Shown: positions 41,501-56,500, counted from the stretch's first letter. The stretch: DNA of 64,000 nucleotides from Typha latifolia (GCA_019914945.1 CM034102.1:14745501-14809500), one strand, 5' to 3'. Numbers and translations: made by a program. The notes: generated from the sequence alone by a model not told the origin.

Positions 41501-44500
41501 TAGAAAGGAATCCTTCTATCTTAAAACTTACAAAAAATATATTATTTTTGACATTTATTTTGAAAATATTAGAACCATAATTTTAAGCTTAGGATATGTT
41601 TCCTATTGAGGATACATCCCATTGCTAGGCAGCACCAAAGATGGCCTTGCCAGTGGTGGCGCAACACTTGGTATGTCAAGTGGGACACCCCGTGTCGAGC
41701 CATGCCATTCGTCACGGTCGTATGCCGGTCATTGTGCTGATGTAGAGCCATTTTTTTTAAAACTTTTCTATTTTCATCAATCATCATCAAATCAATTTTG
41801 ATCATTTTCTTAACAAATATGATATAACACGTGGATTTCTTTTTTTTTCTTTACTTTTTCTTATTTTCATCAATCATCATCAATTTACTGCTAGTCAAGC
41901 TGGATCTTCACGATCGGTTTTTTAGTCGACTTAAATCATCTTCACGATCAATTGATCCCTTAGAAGGCTCAGATAAAAATAATAATGATGAGACTAGAGA
42001 TAATAATGATAATATTGGTGATGGTGATAATGACGAGACTCAGTTTGGTAGTAGTGATGATGGAGATGAGACATGTATCCCTGCTATACAATTTTCTCAA
42101 AGACGTATTATTTTTACAGAGGAGAAAAATTTCACGCATATCACCTAAGATCAAAACCATAAGGTAGACCTAGATAACCATGAGGCAGATTTTTTTAGAG
42201 AGAGAATAAAAGAAAAGGATCATCTCAAGCTCAATACAATTACAGTCAGATGAGGAAAAAACTTAAATTTGTAGATACTAGGAGATTAGGAGAGGTGCGT
42301 CCACAGGATAATATAAGTTTATCATCATTACTATCATATCAATCACACCCATCAAAACAACACTTTTATTATATTACATGTCCATAATCTGACATATGCT
42401 AAAGGTATGCTTGTGTCGGTGCCAGTCATTCCCGTGCATGTTCGCTATCCATATCATAACACATGAAAATTGTAAAATTCCTATTTGTATAAAGACTATG
42501 TGAGACATCACAACGAGCAATACTATCAGTTGATGAGTTTTGAAGATTATCAACAGTATTTAATGCAACATTTTTGTGTTATTCTTGTGCCGATAAAAAA
42601 AGTCTTTGATTATACTCGTCATTCTACGTTTAACTAGATATTAAGTTATTATGTATTCAATGATTAATATTAGTTTTAATGAATGTATTCAATCATCTTA
42701 TGTGTTAGATAATATTTATATTTAACTGTTGTAATATCTTTAATAAAATAGATTATTAACAAACATAGTCTAAAGATAACACTATAATGTAGGTTTTAAT
42801 ACATATTTTTAAACTAAAAACTGAAGATTGACATGCCGAAGACCCAAAAATATCTCTAGCTATCATAAAAATTTTAGGAAATTTTATAAATCACACCCTA
42901 TATTTTATCTATTTTATGATTTACACTCTATCTTTGAGATTTTTGTAACCCGACCCCTATTTTTTCTTATAATTCTCATTTATAAGAAAAAAGTAGTCCT
43001 GCATAAGAGATAGCATGCCGAGTAATGGTCAGGTAGACAAATGCCCCGACCAGCTGACGATATCTAGTCGAATTTGGAAGAAGTTGAACATAGGGCTGAA
43101 GCTTCACATGAAGCTCAACTAGGGTAGAAGCGGGACGAGTGTCAGTGATAGTAGCACAACTGAGAATGTTTGTAATATATATTTTTTGTTGGGACAGTAA
43201 AAGACCATGGGATGATTGAAAAATTTCGATACCCAAAAAGTATCGAAGAGGACTGAAGTCCATTTCAAACTAACTTTGAAGATGTTGCTGAAGAGGCCAA
43301 ATACCGGTTGAGTCAGCTCTAGTGATAATCATATCATCGACATATAGAAGAAGGACTCGACCATAAGCATAAGACTGCAAAAACATAGATGGCTTTTGAA
43401 ATATGTAGGATGTGAGAACAGTACAAGATTGGTCAAACTAGGCACGAGGAGCCTGCTTGAGCTCATAGATAGCTCGTCACAATCGATAGATGTGACCTGG
43501 GGGAAGAGAGAAACCAGGTGAAGGATCCATGAACAAAACACATTCTTAACGTCTATTTAATAAAGAGGCCACTGGCAATCGGAAGCAACAGGACTCAAAA
43601 TAATTTGGCGAAGTGTCTGTTCCTGAACTACAGAAGTGGAAAGACAAAGAAGGAAAGGGATATACTCATTTTTTACAGCAAGAATAGTATAGACAGAGCT
43701 TATCCGAGTAATAGGAGCAAATGTCTTCTTGTAATCTATCCCGTATTTCTAAGTAGAGTCTCGAACAACTAGACGAGCTTTGTACCTAGCAATAGATCCA
43801 TCAGGCAAATACTTGACCTTGAATATCCATTTACAGCCGATAAGCACGATGTTAGGCAACCAAGGGACAACATCCCAATTATGGATATGTTGAAGGGTCT
43901 GAAGCTCATTTGTCACAGCCTGTTGCCACTTTGAAACTTGGTTAGCCTCATGATATGACTTAGGCTGAGGGGTAAGTGAATGGCTGCAAGAAAGATGTGA
44001 AACTGAGAAAAGTATGTAGCGGAAGTTATCAGAAAATAATATTAGTTGGGAGGGTGACGTTCACACAATAGATAATGACAAGCGAGTGTAGAAACCGCCA
44101 CAATAGAGGATGGGATAGTCGGAGGGATACTACCATTAGAGAGAGGCTTAACTGTAGGAGGGGGACACAGCCTACTAGCGTAGAAGTATGACAGGGTTGT
44201 CATGGGAGGGGGTGCTTCTTTGAAAGAGCTGAAACCTCAGTAAGTGAGGCGCAGATAAAACTGATAGTAAATGAGTATCTATGGGTAGAGTATCATACAA
44301 GTAGGGGGGTGCAGATGGTGGGGCTAAGGTAAGGACATCCAAAGGGACGAAAGATAAGATAGTGTAGTGAGATCCAGAAAGGATAAGTTCGAGGGACCCA
44401 TAGTATCATAGGTGAAGAAGGGTGTCTATTCCAGAAAAGTGACATGGCGTAATATTCTAAGACGATGAGCATAAGTGTCATAATAATGATAGTTTTTATG

Positions 44501-47500
44501 CTCAAGACTATACCTTAGAAATGTATTTAGTTGCTTGAGAGGACAACTTGTTGCGTTTATCCGGAGGAAGAAGAACAAAGCATGTTCAACCAAAGATAGA
44601 AAGATTGCCATAAGATGGTGAAGTACTATAGAGATGCTCGTATGGAGTCACATCATCAAAAATTGAAGATGAAGTTCAATTGATTAGATAGAGAGTAATT
44701 AGAAGAGCCTCAACCCAGTAAGAACGAGAAATAGAAGCCTTAAAGAAAAAAGCACGAGTGGTCTAAAGAAGATGATGCTTTTGTTTAGCAACACCATTCT
44801 GAGCAAAAGTATAGGGACATGATTGCTGAGGTAGAGTGGCGGTAGAAGCATGAATAAAATGAAATTCAGAAAAAAGGTACTCTTAAGCACTGTCAGATCG
44901 GAAGATCTTAATAGATTGACCGAACTGAATATGAATCATAGAAGAAAAATCACGAGAGATCTGACATACCTCAGAACATAGGAGCACGAGGTAAATTCAG
45001 GTGAAACAAGAGAAATCATCAATAAAGCATACATAATAGAGAAAATCAAGACTAAAAGAAAGGGGAGCTGGACCCCAAATGTCAGAGCGCACATAATCAA
45101 AAGGGGAATCAGAGATACTCCCACTAAGAGGAAAAAAAGGGCCCGATGTTTTGCTAACTTACAATCAATGCAAGGAGACAAATAAGAAAAATGACTATTG
45201 CCTAAGGATCCAGACCTGGTTAAGGTCTTGAAATGTTGACTTGATATATGACCTAAACGTTGATGCCACAGGTCTGAAGGAGATAGAGGAGTAATGAGAC
45301 AAACACCAAGACTAGGTGGAGCAATATGATGAAGGTAGTCCAAGTAGTAGAGCCTATGAATCTTATTACCGGTCCCAATCCTCTGGCCTATTGACGTGTC
45401 CTCCACAACACAAGAAATAGAAGAGAAGGACACATTGTTACCAGAGTCAACAAGTTGAGTAATAGAAATAAGGCTTATTGTACGACCGAGAATAAGCTAG
45501 ACATTCGATAAAATAAAATGACTAGTAAGATCCGTTGTAGGGGTGATGTAACCAATGTGCGAGATGGGGTAATGAGTCCCATCAACAGTGTGAACATGAG
45601 GAAGGACAGTGGACTTAGGAGTGAGACTAGTGAAAATAAAAGTGTCACTGGTTATATAATGTGAGGCACCAGAATCAAAAGTTCAAGATTTAATTATACT
45701 AGAGAAAGCAAAGATAGAAATAGAGACACCAGTAAAACTAAAGGCTCTCATGGCTGATCGGAACATAAGATGTTATTGTGGACTTTTGTTCAACATTTGA
45801 TGAACAATTGTTGAAAACAGAATTATTAAAGAATAGGAGCTAGACATAGTGAAATTTCGTTGAACACTAGGTGGGCACTCGCTATGTTACGAACCAGATT
45901 TGGGATGATTCTGACTTAAGAAAATTATAAAAATTTAGGTGGTGGTAGCTTCACGAGATAGAGATCTAATGACTCTAGTTTCACGTCAATCGGATGTCTA
46001 GATGAAAAGATATAATTAAAATAATGGAGCAAAGTTGGAGGATGGTGGATGGCCAAGGGTGGTGGTGGACGGTCGTATAGTTGGGTGGCTGCTGGAGAAA
46101 GGTAGCGGCTAGGGTTTGGGTGCTTGGAAGGGTTCTACTCTTATAAGGATAAAGATGATCTAATGACTATGATAAAAATGGTAAATGTGATAATAAGAAA
46201 ATAACTAAATTCATAATTCTCAATGCTTGGATACTTGGATTAAACTAAGAAGTCCAGTCCCTCAGTATATAGAGGTCTGGTACAATGAGTCATACTCGGA
46301 CTTAGCCCTATAAGCTTATACGACTCAAATTAGGACTTGCTCAGAAGCTTACATGATTTAATTGAATTTGTCTTAGTGGCTTACATTGCTTAATTGAACT
46401 TGCTTTAGTGGTTTATATGACTTAACTAGACTTGCCTTAAAGGCTTACATAAGCATGAATCAATTAAAAAATAAATAGACTTAATCCATTGAGCTTAATG
46501 TCCTCATGATGTGATCTGACCTGACCTGGTTCATATCACGTTGAAAAATAGTTATGCTGCTATTGCACTTGATGCATCAAACTTTTGTTAAACACTTAGT
46601 GAGCATCGCTGAAAATATTATCTGTTGCTGTATGACTTTTTCATCAAACACTTGAAAAGCAAGCCTTCAAGGCTTTCTTGACTTCAATGCCAAAACTAGT
46701 GGGCGATAGAAAGAGTGAAAAACGATTCGCTAGCTGGTGAGCAAGCCTCCGAGGCTTCCTTATATTCAATTCCAACAACAATGGGCTGCAGTAGAAGTGA
46801 AGCAAGGAAGGTAGCTTTACTGACCCACAGTGGAGCTAGCTGCAAGAGAAGACGACACTGTTGGAGCTGTGGAAGAAGTGATGTCGAGAGGCACGATGCA
46901 GTTTAGGGAGGCTGTAACGAGAAGAAGTGCTTTCTTCATTGGCAATTGGTGGACACCTACTGCTAGAGTTGCTCATAGGCAAGAGGCCATAAGGGAGCTG
47001 CTCGTCGAAGAGCTCAGATCAAGCCAATATGTCTAGAGAACCCGTTGGAGATAGTGAAAGAGAAATGAGACTGTTTGAGCTGACTCTAGAGATCAGAATG
47101 CTCTAATACCATGAAACAATACAAGGCCTAACCCTAGATTAGATTTGAAGAAAAGAGAGGAAAAGATGAGAAGATTTGGTGAAAAATGTATTGCTTGAGA
47201 TGATAGAGAGGGACTTGGCCCTATTTATACAAAATCACCATATATCTTAATAAATTAATAAATTAATAAAATATAACATAATAACTCTTACTACAAACAA
47301 TTTTATGATTCTCTTTTGATTGGAAGTTGAATTTTGATTAAGGGGCCATTGGAAAAAAGGGTTTTCTTTTACAATATCAAGATTTTCTTTTTGACATAGT
47401 ACAAGAAGTACTTACACCTTTCTCTACTCTAGTTCTCGCAGCCTCATACGTGTCCTATCCCTAAAATAACTGATGCAAGACAACTTCTCGATTGCAGATT

Positions 47501-50500
47501 TGAGAAGAACAAGTAAGAAAAATAATCAAACCCGGGGAATCTACCAATTGAGGTGTCGGAATTCATCGATGTTGGAATCCACCAACAAACACTTAATATG
47601 TGAAAACTCTCAAAATAGTCATTAACTAATAAAAGAGGATTACAAACCTTTATATAGGCAAAACAAAATAAAAGACAAAGAGGAGAATAGCCCTATAAGG
47701 TTAGTCAAAACCCTTGTTAAGCCAAAGGACTACGAGTGTAGCCCTCTTGTGCCTACGAGAATAAAGGTGATGAATAATGGTGTCCACACTAATAGTCGAT
47801 GGGGTGTGAACGACTCTGATAGTACTCTAAGATGCCATGGTCAAGCTGTAGTAACTCTTTGTAAGTGATCCACAATCAGATTCTAGTCGACCTTGTCATC
47901 GAACTAGACAATGGTGAGCTCCTCCTTCTGTAGTAGATATTATTTGATCATCTAAAATAGTGTATATTATTTCTTATAATATGGATGGAAAAGGAGAAGT
48001 GGTATGTGATATATCAAGTATGTTTGGAATAATAGTGGATGTAGCATATGGTTTAGTGGGGATGTTCATAGGTGGTTGGTAGGCTACTAAATCATCAATA
48101 TTAAAAGTACAACTAATGCCGTACTCAAGGGGAATGTCAATGACATAAGCATTAGTGTATGCTCGTTTCAGAACTTGGAAAGGTCCTTCACTACGAGCAT
48201 GCAACTTCCAAACTGCTCCTGAAGGGAATCGTTCGGGTCTGACATGAATCATAACATGATCTCTAACATTGAACTCCTTAGCATGCTTGTGCAAGTTGGG
48301 ATGTATTTTATACTGACGATTACTCGTCTCAATTTGCTTAGTGATCTCATGATGCAAAGAATGAACATGATATACAAATGCTTTAGCAGACTTAGAGACT
48401 CTAGTATGAGATGACATGGGCAACAGATCTAAAGGTTTGTGTACTTTAAAATCATGAACAACTTCAACTGAACTCATGCCTATAAACCTATTGATGAACT
48501 TATTGTATGCAAATTGGGTTATAAAAAAATTGACATCTCAATTTCTGTTATAATTACCCACGAGACATCACAAAAGATTTTCAAAACTATGATTAACGAC
48601 CTCGGTTTGACTGTCGGTTTGAGGATGATAGACTATAGAGAAATTCAATTTTGTGCCAACTATGTGCCATAAGGTTTTCCAAAATTAGCTTATAAAGAAC
48701 ATCTCAGTTGAATACAATAGTTTTTGGAAGACTATATAACTCGACTATATGGGTAAAATATAATTTTGCCACATGTGAAGCATTAGAGGTCTTAGCACAA
48801 GGAATAAAATGAGCCATCTTAGAGAAGTGATCCACGACCACAAAGATCAAATCATGTTTGTCAAAGGTGAGGTAATACAAGGACAAAATTCATACTTTCT
48901 ACCACGGGTGATCAGGCACAGGTAACGGGTGTAAAGTCTAGTGTTTTGTTTTCTGTGGTTTACTGATTGACAAGTTCTACATTAGCCAACTAATTTTGCT
49001 ACGTTATGCTTGGAACTTGGCCAGTAGAATTGGCGCTCAACTTCTTTGATGGTCTTATCACGTCCAAAATAACTCGACAGGCTATCGGCATGGATCTCCC
49101 AAACTAGAAAATCACGTATGGATGTATGGGAATCACAGAGCTTGTTAACCTTAAACAGGTAATGTTCTGGAGGGAATAACTATCTAAGGCTACGTTCGGA
49201 TCATTCAGTAAAGGTCGTCCTTTATATTGTCAAATCCAGTGACTTTAATGCTAATGGCAAAAAGAAGGCTAACTCGTCGGCTAAGCGCATCAACCGCCAT
49301 ATTCTCAACCCAACTCTATGTTTGAGTACAAAAGTGTACTCCTGTAAGAACTCAATCCAATGAGCATGTCTCGAATTTAGTTTCTTCTAAGAATTTAAGA
49401 ATCGAAGAGCTTCATGGTCGGAATAAAGGACGAATTCATGCGGGAGTAAATAATGGTACCAATAGCACAAAGCTTAAATAACCGCATAAAATTTCTTATC
49501 GTAAATGGAGTACTTTTGTTTGGCCTCATTTAGTTTCTTGCTGAAATAGGTAACAGGATGACGTTCCCGGCTAAGAACACCGCCAATGTCAATGCCTAAG
49601 GCATCGCATTCCACTTCAAAGGCTATAGAAAAGTTAGGGAGACGCATTACTTGTTGACTTACTCTAATGAAAATCCCTTTTATTCAAGCAAGCAGTAATT
49701 GGAGACATGATAATGCTAAACCGCTGAATGAAGCATCGATAAAAAGTAGCAAAGTCATGAAAGCTACAGACATTATAAATGTTTCGCGGTTCCACCCAAT
49801 CAATAATTGTCTTGATCTTTTTAGGGTCGGTGCAGACTCATTAGAAGTAACCACAAACCCTAAGAAGATGACTTTGAAAAAAACACTTCTTCCTATTGCC
49901 ATAGAGTTGAGCAGCACAAAGCACAAGATAAACTTGACGCAAATAGTCCAAATAAAGCTCTTTTGACCAACTATAAATCAAAATGTCATCAAAGTACACC
50001 ACAAGAAATTTTCCCATGAATAGTCAAAGCACTTGTGTCATAACATGCATGAAAGTGCTCGGGGCATTTGATAGACCGAAAGACATCACCAACTATTCAT
50101 ACAATCTGTCTTTCGTCTTAAAAACGGTCTTTCATTCATCGCCTAAGTGAATTCGGATTTGATGATAACCACTTTTAAGATCAATCTTAGAGAAAATTGA
50201 AGTTCCCGTCATCAAGTCAAGCATGTCATCAAGCCGCGGAATGGGAAATGATATTTGACCGTTATTTTATTGATGGCTCAACTATCGACATACATACGCC
50301 AAGATTTATCATTCTTTGGCGTAAGCAAAGCAGTAACAGCATAAGGACTTTCGCTCTTGCGAATATAACCCTTCATAAGTTCATTCACTTGACATTGCAG
50401 TTCAGCATATTCGTTGTGGTTCATTTGATAATGTGGCAAGTTTGAGAGAGAAGCCCTAAGGACCAAGTCAATTGCATGTTAGATATAGCGCAAAGAAGAT

Positions 50501-53500
50501 AATTAATCTGGAAGATCATCCAAAAATACATCTTAAAACTCATTTAGTATAGAAGCAACTTCTTCGAATGACAGAGTGAGGGTAGTGCTCCCAACTTCAC
50601 AAGCTACTAAGACGAACACAACAAAGCCTTGGTTTGCTCTTTTTTTTCAATTATTTTAGAATTTATTATGTGCAAACCTCTTTTACCAGGAGCATTTTTT
50701 TTTGTTATCTTTGTTAATTATTTTTGGACACATATGATTTATCTTAATCTTCTTGCTTTTAAAAATGAAGGAGCATGAGTTGGAATGCCCAAAAATGGTT
50801 ACATCAGGATCAAATAACCAAAAGCAGCCAAAAATAATATGCCCTACATTCATCGGCACAATGTCACACCATACGTTCCTCATAAGAAAAAAAAGTGAGA
50901 GGGACTAGGCATCTCTCATTTATAATGATTGAGAAATTATTTTACCCAAAATGCCTTATAAGGGTTCGAATGAGGTGTGGATTTTAACGTCAAGCGAAAT
51001 ATACCTTTAGAAAAGACTGCATTAATACAACTTCCACTATCGACGATCACCTTGCAATCTTTGGTCCCACATTTGATATGTAGAATATTGCATTCCTTCA
51101 CCAATCGTCAGTCTTCCGGAGTTGCGTCAAAGCGCAATGAACGACACCAACAGTATGATCTTCGTAACCACGATCATCGTCATCGGGGTTAGGTTCATAA
51201 ACGTATTCGTCGAGCTGGTTTTCTCCTATAGTATCATCCTATTCCCCAAGGTAAAGGGCCTTTCGAGAACAGTTCAAGGCTACATGACCAATCTATCTAC
51301 ATTTGTAACATTGACGAGGGTCATTGACAGGTGCAGTTTAAGGAACTATTTTCCTTTGTCGGGTTGGGTAGATGTGACAGTTTGGGTAGGTTTAGAAGGC
51401 ACTGCTGTAGTTTGAGCTTTTACGCTAGCAGGTGCATAATTGGGAGGTGTGCGCCCAATTGGTTGCTTAGGCAAATGTTGCCTACTAACCATTTCATAGT
51501 TTAACGCAAGAGCGTAAGCTTGATCCAAAGAGGTAACCTCAGAAAACTCTCTTTCGATGTCGTCTTTAAGGCCATGCCTAAGACGACTTAGCGTCATCCT
51601 CTCATCCTCCACAACATTACACCTCAACATGTATTCGTCAAATTGGGAGACATAATCGCTTATAGATTTATTTCCTTGTCTAAAATTATTTCATTGATCC
51701 AAAAGGTCACCAAGATAAGAATGTGGCAAGTATTTTTCTTTTAATTTTTCTTTTATTTCATGCTAATGAATGATGGGAGGTTGATTTCGTCGCTCTAAGA
51801 TTTGATCTATACTTTGCCAAAACAATTTGGCTCGACTGACTAGTTTCATTTGGGCAAATCTAACTCTTCAATTTTTCGACAGATCATACCACTCAAAGAA
51901 GTGGTCAATCTCACGAAGCTAGTCAATAAACACAGCAGGATCTAAACGACCGTTAAAAGTAGGGGCATCAACCTTAATGTTTTTTATAAGTTGATCTTTG
52001 TGGTTTTAAAATTCTCCAAAGACAACATTGCCTCTAAACCCCTTATTATTGTGAAGATCGAAGGCATCTTCACGTTAATTTTGCCTATGGGATTCTCTTT
52101 CATGACCTCTCTCATGGTGAGGATAGTATGGGGTCTGTCGATAGGTATCGACATTAGGAGCGGTACGCATAACACCCGTGTTGGATACACCGACGTCACC
52201 CTTGTTGTCCACGACCTATCTCAATAGCCTCAAGACGGGCATTGAAATCGTCCGGTCTAGTTGTAATGTTTTCAATAAACTGTTGTAAAAATCTATGAAA
52301 ATATTTCATGGTATTGGGTTCCATAATAGGCTGGGATGGTGTGCTAGAGATTAGCCTACCACTACGAAGGTTCATGTAATGTGTCTTCACTACTAAAGGA
52401 ATAAATGTAATAAATGAATAATGAGATACAAACTAAGATATCACAGCGAACAATAAGAGAGTAATAGACAGAATAACCTACAACCACTTATGAAGTTTTT
52501 TGTTTTAATAAGAGCCAGTTAGATTTAGCAAAAAGTTGCAAACCAATAGTACAAACTCTCGAGATCGAGACGATGACGTTAGATATGTCAAGATTTTCTC
52601 TCTAACCTAGCTAGTTATATTGTTTATATTAATTGTTTTGATTTTAATAAGCAATATACGTAGGTAGGTAATAGCAGGCTCAAGCGTTTGTCTTAATGAA
52701 ACAAATATAGGATTATGATCCACACCAAAAGAAATATAGTTGTTATTTAAAGATTAACAAATAACACTAAATAAATGATGGATGTTATTGAATTTCGCAA
52801 GTCCACTGAAAGGTGGTGGCAGTAGCCCAACAGCACCAGTAGTGGCGGTGGCGTTAGTGGCAACAGCAGCTAGAGGCAATGGCGGCAGTGCGAGGGGCTT
52901 CAGCAATAGTGGCAGTGGTTGCGGCAGACGACAACAGCGGTAGTGCCAGTGGTGGCAGCGACAGTGGCGGTGGTAGTGGCAATGATGGTGGTGGCAACGG
53001 TAGCGACTGTGGTGGCAATAGCTACAGCACAATGGCAGCGACTCGGTGGTAAAGGCGGTGGCGCAGCGGTGAGGCGATGGAGGTCGGAGGACGTGACAGG
53101 ACGACGGTCTTGGTGGAGGGCGGTGGAGTTGTTCTTGGAGATCGGCAGCAACGTCATCCGTGGAGATTAGCGGCGGCGGCGTCGAACGGAGCGATGTTGG
53201 TGAAGATGATAGTGAGGATGTGAGTGAAGGTGGAGGCTAGGGCTAGAAAGATGAATAGATTTGGAGGTGGGATCGGCTGGGAGAAGACTTGATGGGGAAT
53301 GGGTTAAGTTAAATGGGTGTGGATTATGGGTAAGCGGGTCGGTCTTTTGGGTAAGAATTTTGATCCACTATGGTTAAAAGAAAGGTTAGTTTGGGCATGG
53401 TGGGCTTAGTTGGTTAGTGGGCTTTGGGCTTTGGAATGATGAGTTTGGTTTAGATTAATGAATTTGGGTTTAAAGGATTTGGTTTAGTTGATGGGTTAAT

Positions 53501-56500
53501 GGGTTTAGGCTTTGGGTTTGATTTGGAGGGAATGTAGATCAGAATTTAGAATTCGAAAGGCTATCTGATAAGTTTGGAAAAGTTAGGAAATTACGATAAG
53601 ATAGGGATTAAACTACAAAAGGAAACAATAAACTAAATTTTGGAATTTTGATTTTTTTTTTCAACAAAGACGTTCTTTTTTTGTTCTACAACGGGAAAAG
53701 AAAATTTATTGAATAAAACTTACTTTTAATGATTTTCTAACTTTATGTGGAGATTTGGCAATAGTAATAGTTCCTTGTTTTCCTCGCTAAGGGTGATCTC
53801 ATTGTGTAACTCGGATCTAGATCTTGATGTTGACGGGTGATGGACCTTGTCGCACTCCGGTGTTCGTGGGGCGATTGATCTGATGAAAAAAAGATGTGGC
53901 GTAGCGTAGCATCCAAGGAGTGGGGTATCCATAAATCAGGAAATGATTGGCTCTGATACCAAAGCTGATGTAGGACAACTTCTCGATTGCAGATTTGAGG
54001 AGAACAAATAGGAAAAATAATCAAACCTATGGAATCCACCAACCGAGATGTCGAAATCCACCGATGTTGGAATCCATCAACAAATACTCAATATGTGAAA
54101 ACTCTCAAAATGTTCATTAACCAATAAAAGAGGATTTCAAGTTTTTATATAGACAAAACAAAGCAAAAGACAAGGACGAGAATAGCTCTATACGGCTAGT
54201 CAAAACCCTCGTTAAGCCAAAAGGCTACATGTGCAACCCTCTTGTGTCTACGAGAATAAACGTGACAAATAGTGGTGTCCACACCAATGACCATATACAT
54301 GGAGCTAGGCAAAGTTTGCCTCTAGAAAACAATCTCTAATACCATGTTAACTCACCATCTTCTCTAAATGCTTAAGCTATTAGAGAATGATGGTTTTAAC
54401 CTAAAAATACTCTAACATGAGTATAATTGGTTAAGCGCACTTAGAAGATTGGTTGTTTTGTTGCATGCACTTTTGTTTTTACCTCTTTTGTGTATGTTTG
54501 TAGTTTATCTTTTTTTGTCTTTCATGAATGGAACTGATCAGTTAGCTTATGCTCCCAAGTTTTAGCTCTAAAAGTTTGATGAGTTTAGCAGTTGATATTT
54601 TGTAGGGAATCTATCTTGCAGCAGTTACAAAATCAGGCTGCTTAACAGTGTATGACTTTGAGACATTATATTGCAGCACATATGGTTCTGTGTCTGGTAA
54701 GTTTCTATATTATGATGGACTCAGCTGGATATCCTGTGAAAGTTTTTTTTATTGTGTAATCCTTTAGGGCGGAAATTTTCATGCACATGCCTCTTTTTCG
54801 TGTCAAATTCAAAATGATTCGCTTGCATATTCAAATGTATTTCAGATTGGCTGCTTTGTTTTCAAATTATTTAAGGCTTTTAAGCTTGTATTATGAAAGT
54901 TTCTTGATCACCAAATTATATAGTAAAACTCTAAAAGAGAAAAAGCCTGCAAATAAGATGGCAGAAAGAGAGTGAGTTAGTTTCTCAATGTCATAAGATA
55001 TGATTTCATGCTTAGATGTGCATGATTTTGTACAGCAATGTCTAAATGCTACAAATTAAGGAATACTTGTGGAGATATGTCTATATGCATTTGTGTAAAT
55101 TTTCTAGTCTAATGGTTGTGTACCTTCAAGAGACGTACAAAGATAAGTTGGACATACACCAGTTGCAAATTTTCCTTGATTCAAATGACTCTTTTGATGA
55201 TATATCATTTCTCTGAGAGTGCCTTCATCTATAGGCAGTATTTTTTTGAGAGGAATAAGTGGTTCTTGAATTAATTTCCTACACTGGTTCTTTCTATATT
55301 TGTAGTCAATGAAACAATTAGAAAGCAAATAAACATATTACATAAATATGTTAATAAAACCAAACAACACATAATAAGAATAGAACATGCCTTCAAAACA
55401 TGTTCAGATTAACACCTCAATTAGGCTAGACAATCCATAATGAAGACTGAACAACAGTCCTATTGGATGGATTCAGCCCAGACCATGTACTGCAAATCTC
55501 ATTATGGGCATCCAAATAATAGAATAAGAATATTCTGATCCATAGCATTGTAGCATTGTTCATTTTTATGCCAATTGTATCAAATTATTGATGGAATTAA
55601 AGCTAGAATGTGTGAAAGGATGTGTAGAAGTGACTAAATTTGCCATATTTAAATATGTCTCAAGACATCTATACTCCAACTCAGTAGGATTCAATTCCTC
55701 TGAAGATAAAGAATGCAAAGCAATTTATCTTTCTGGAAAGTGCCTCTATATTTGCACAAATTTTCTCTGCAGCTCTCCAGATATAACTTCTGCAAAATTT
55801 GCCTATGACCCTTTCTTTACTGTGACTGTGGGCCTGAGACAGTTCTCCTTTATTTCAATCTTGATGCTAACTGATTTGATGATATTAATTTACACTGTAC
55901 TGGTTATTATTGTTCTTGACAGGTTTATTGGATGAGAAAGCAACAAACCTTCTGCATATTCCTAATTGTGTGTCCTTTGATGTTGTTCGATGGAATCCAG
56001 CAAATCAAGATGAGGTCAGGATGAGATCGTTCTAATATTCCTGAAGCAAAATAGTTACATATCTGGAGTAATATATGGCAAAAATTTATTTTGTCCTTAA
56101 ATTAATACCAGTCGGTTACTTTAATGTGCACTGTTGGAAGTAAATCAAAATCAATATGAATGCCTATAAAAGGTTGTGCAGATGAAAGCATCTGTAGAGA
56201 GGTGTTCTAACCAGTTTAATGTCTACCATCTTCCAGATTTCTTCTTTAATTCTGTCTAATGAAGCTTTCCTTGTGATATCAGCTAGTAATTGATAGTTTA
56301 TAGTGCTGTCTTCTTTATTTGAGAATGATGCTCTCAGTCATTTTCCATTTCTATTCTTGCCCGGTCTTGTCATAAGCTAGCACTTTGTAGAAGTTAGCAT
56401 ATTGAATAAGACATGCAATGATCTGAATAAGTCGCCGCAGATATGCAAGGAATTGCATTCCTGTGAATAAGAAAGTATATACAGGATTGCATCTTAATCT

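Larger units (their letters stand above)
47471..54286 (-). mobile_element. Ty3/gypsy LTR retrotransposon, nearly complete but inactive
   Basis: Two similar 321-bp LTRs (47471-47791 and 53966-54286) start TGATGYARGACAACTTCTCG. The flanking bases are ATAAC and ATGAC, a 5-bp target duplication with one change. On the minus strand, next to the right LTR and after a 4-bp spacer, is TGGTATCAGAGCC (53961-53949), an initiator-Met tRNA primer site. Then come gag fragments (52390-52196; 51630-51346 with [13 protein letters not shown]), reverse transcriptase (50466-50278, [15 protein letters not shown]...[19 protein letters not shown]; 49926-49684), integrase (48886-48704, [16 protein letters not shown]) and the integrase C-terminus (48477-47974). 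Reverse transcriptase before integrase defines gypsy. Frames are interrupted by stops and shifts. It lies antisense in the WD40-gene intron. Confidence 0.92.

Noticed and set aside
52754..53170. His/Cys-rich and Val/Ala-rich frames
   Set aside because: Translations of the trinucleotide-like tract in the gypsy leader, not genes.
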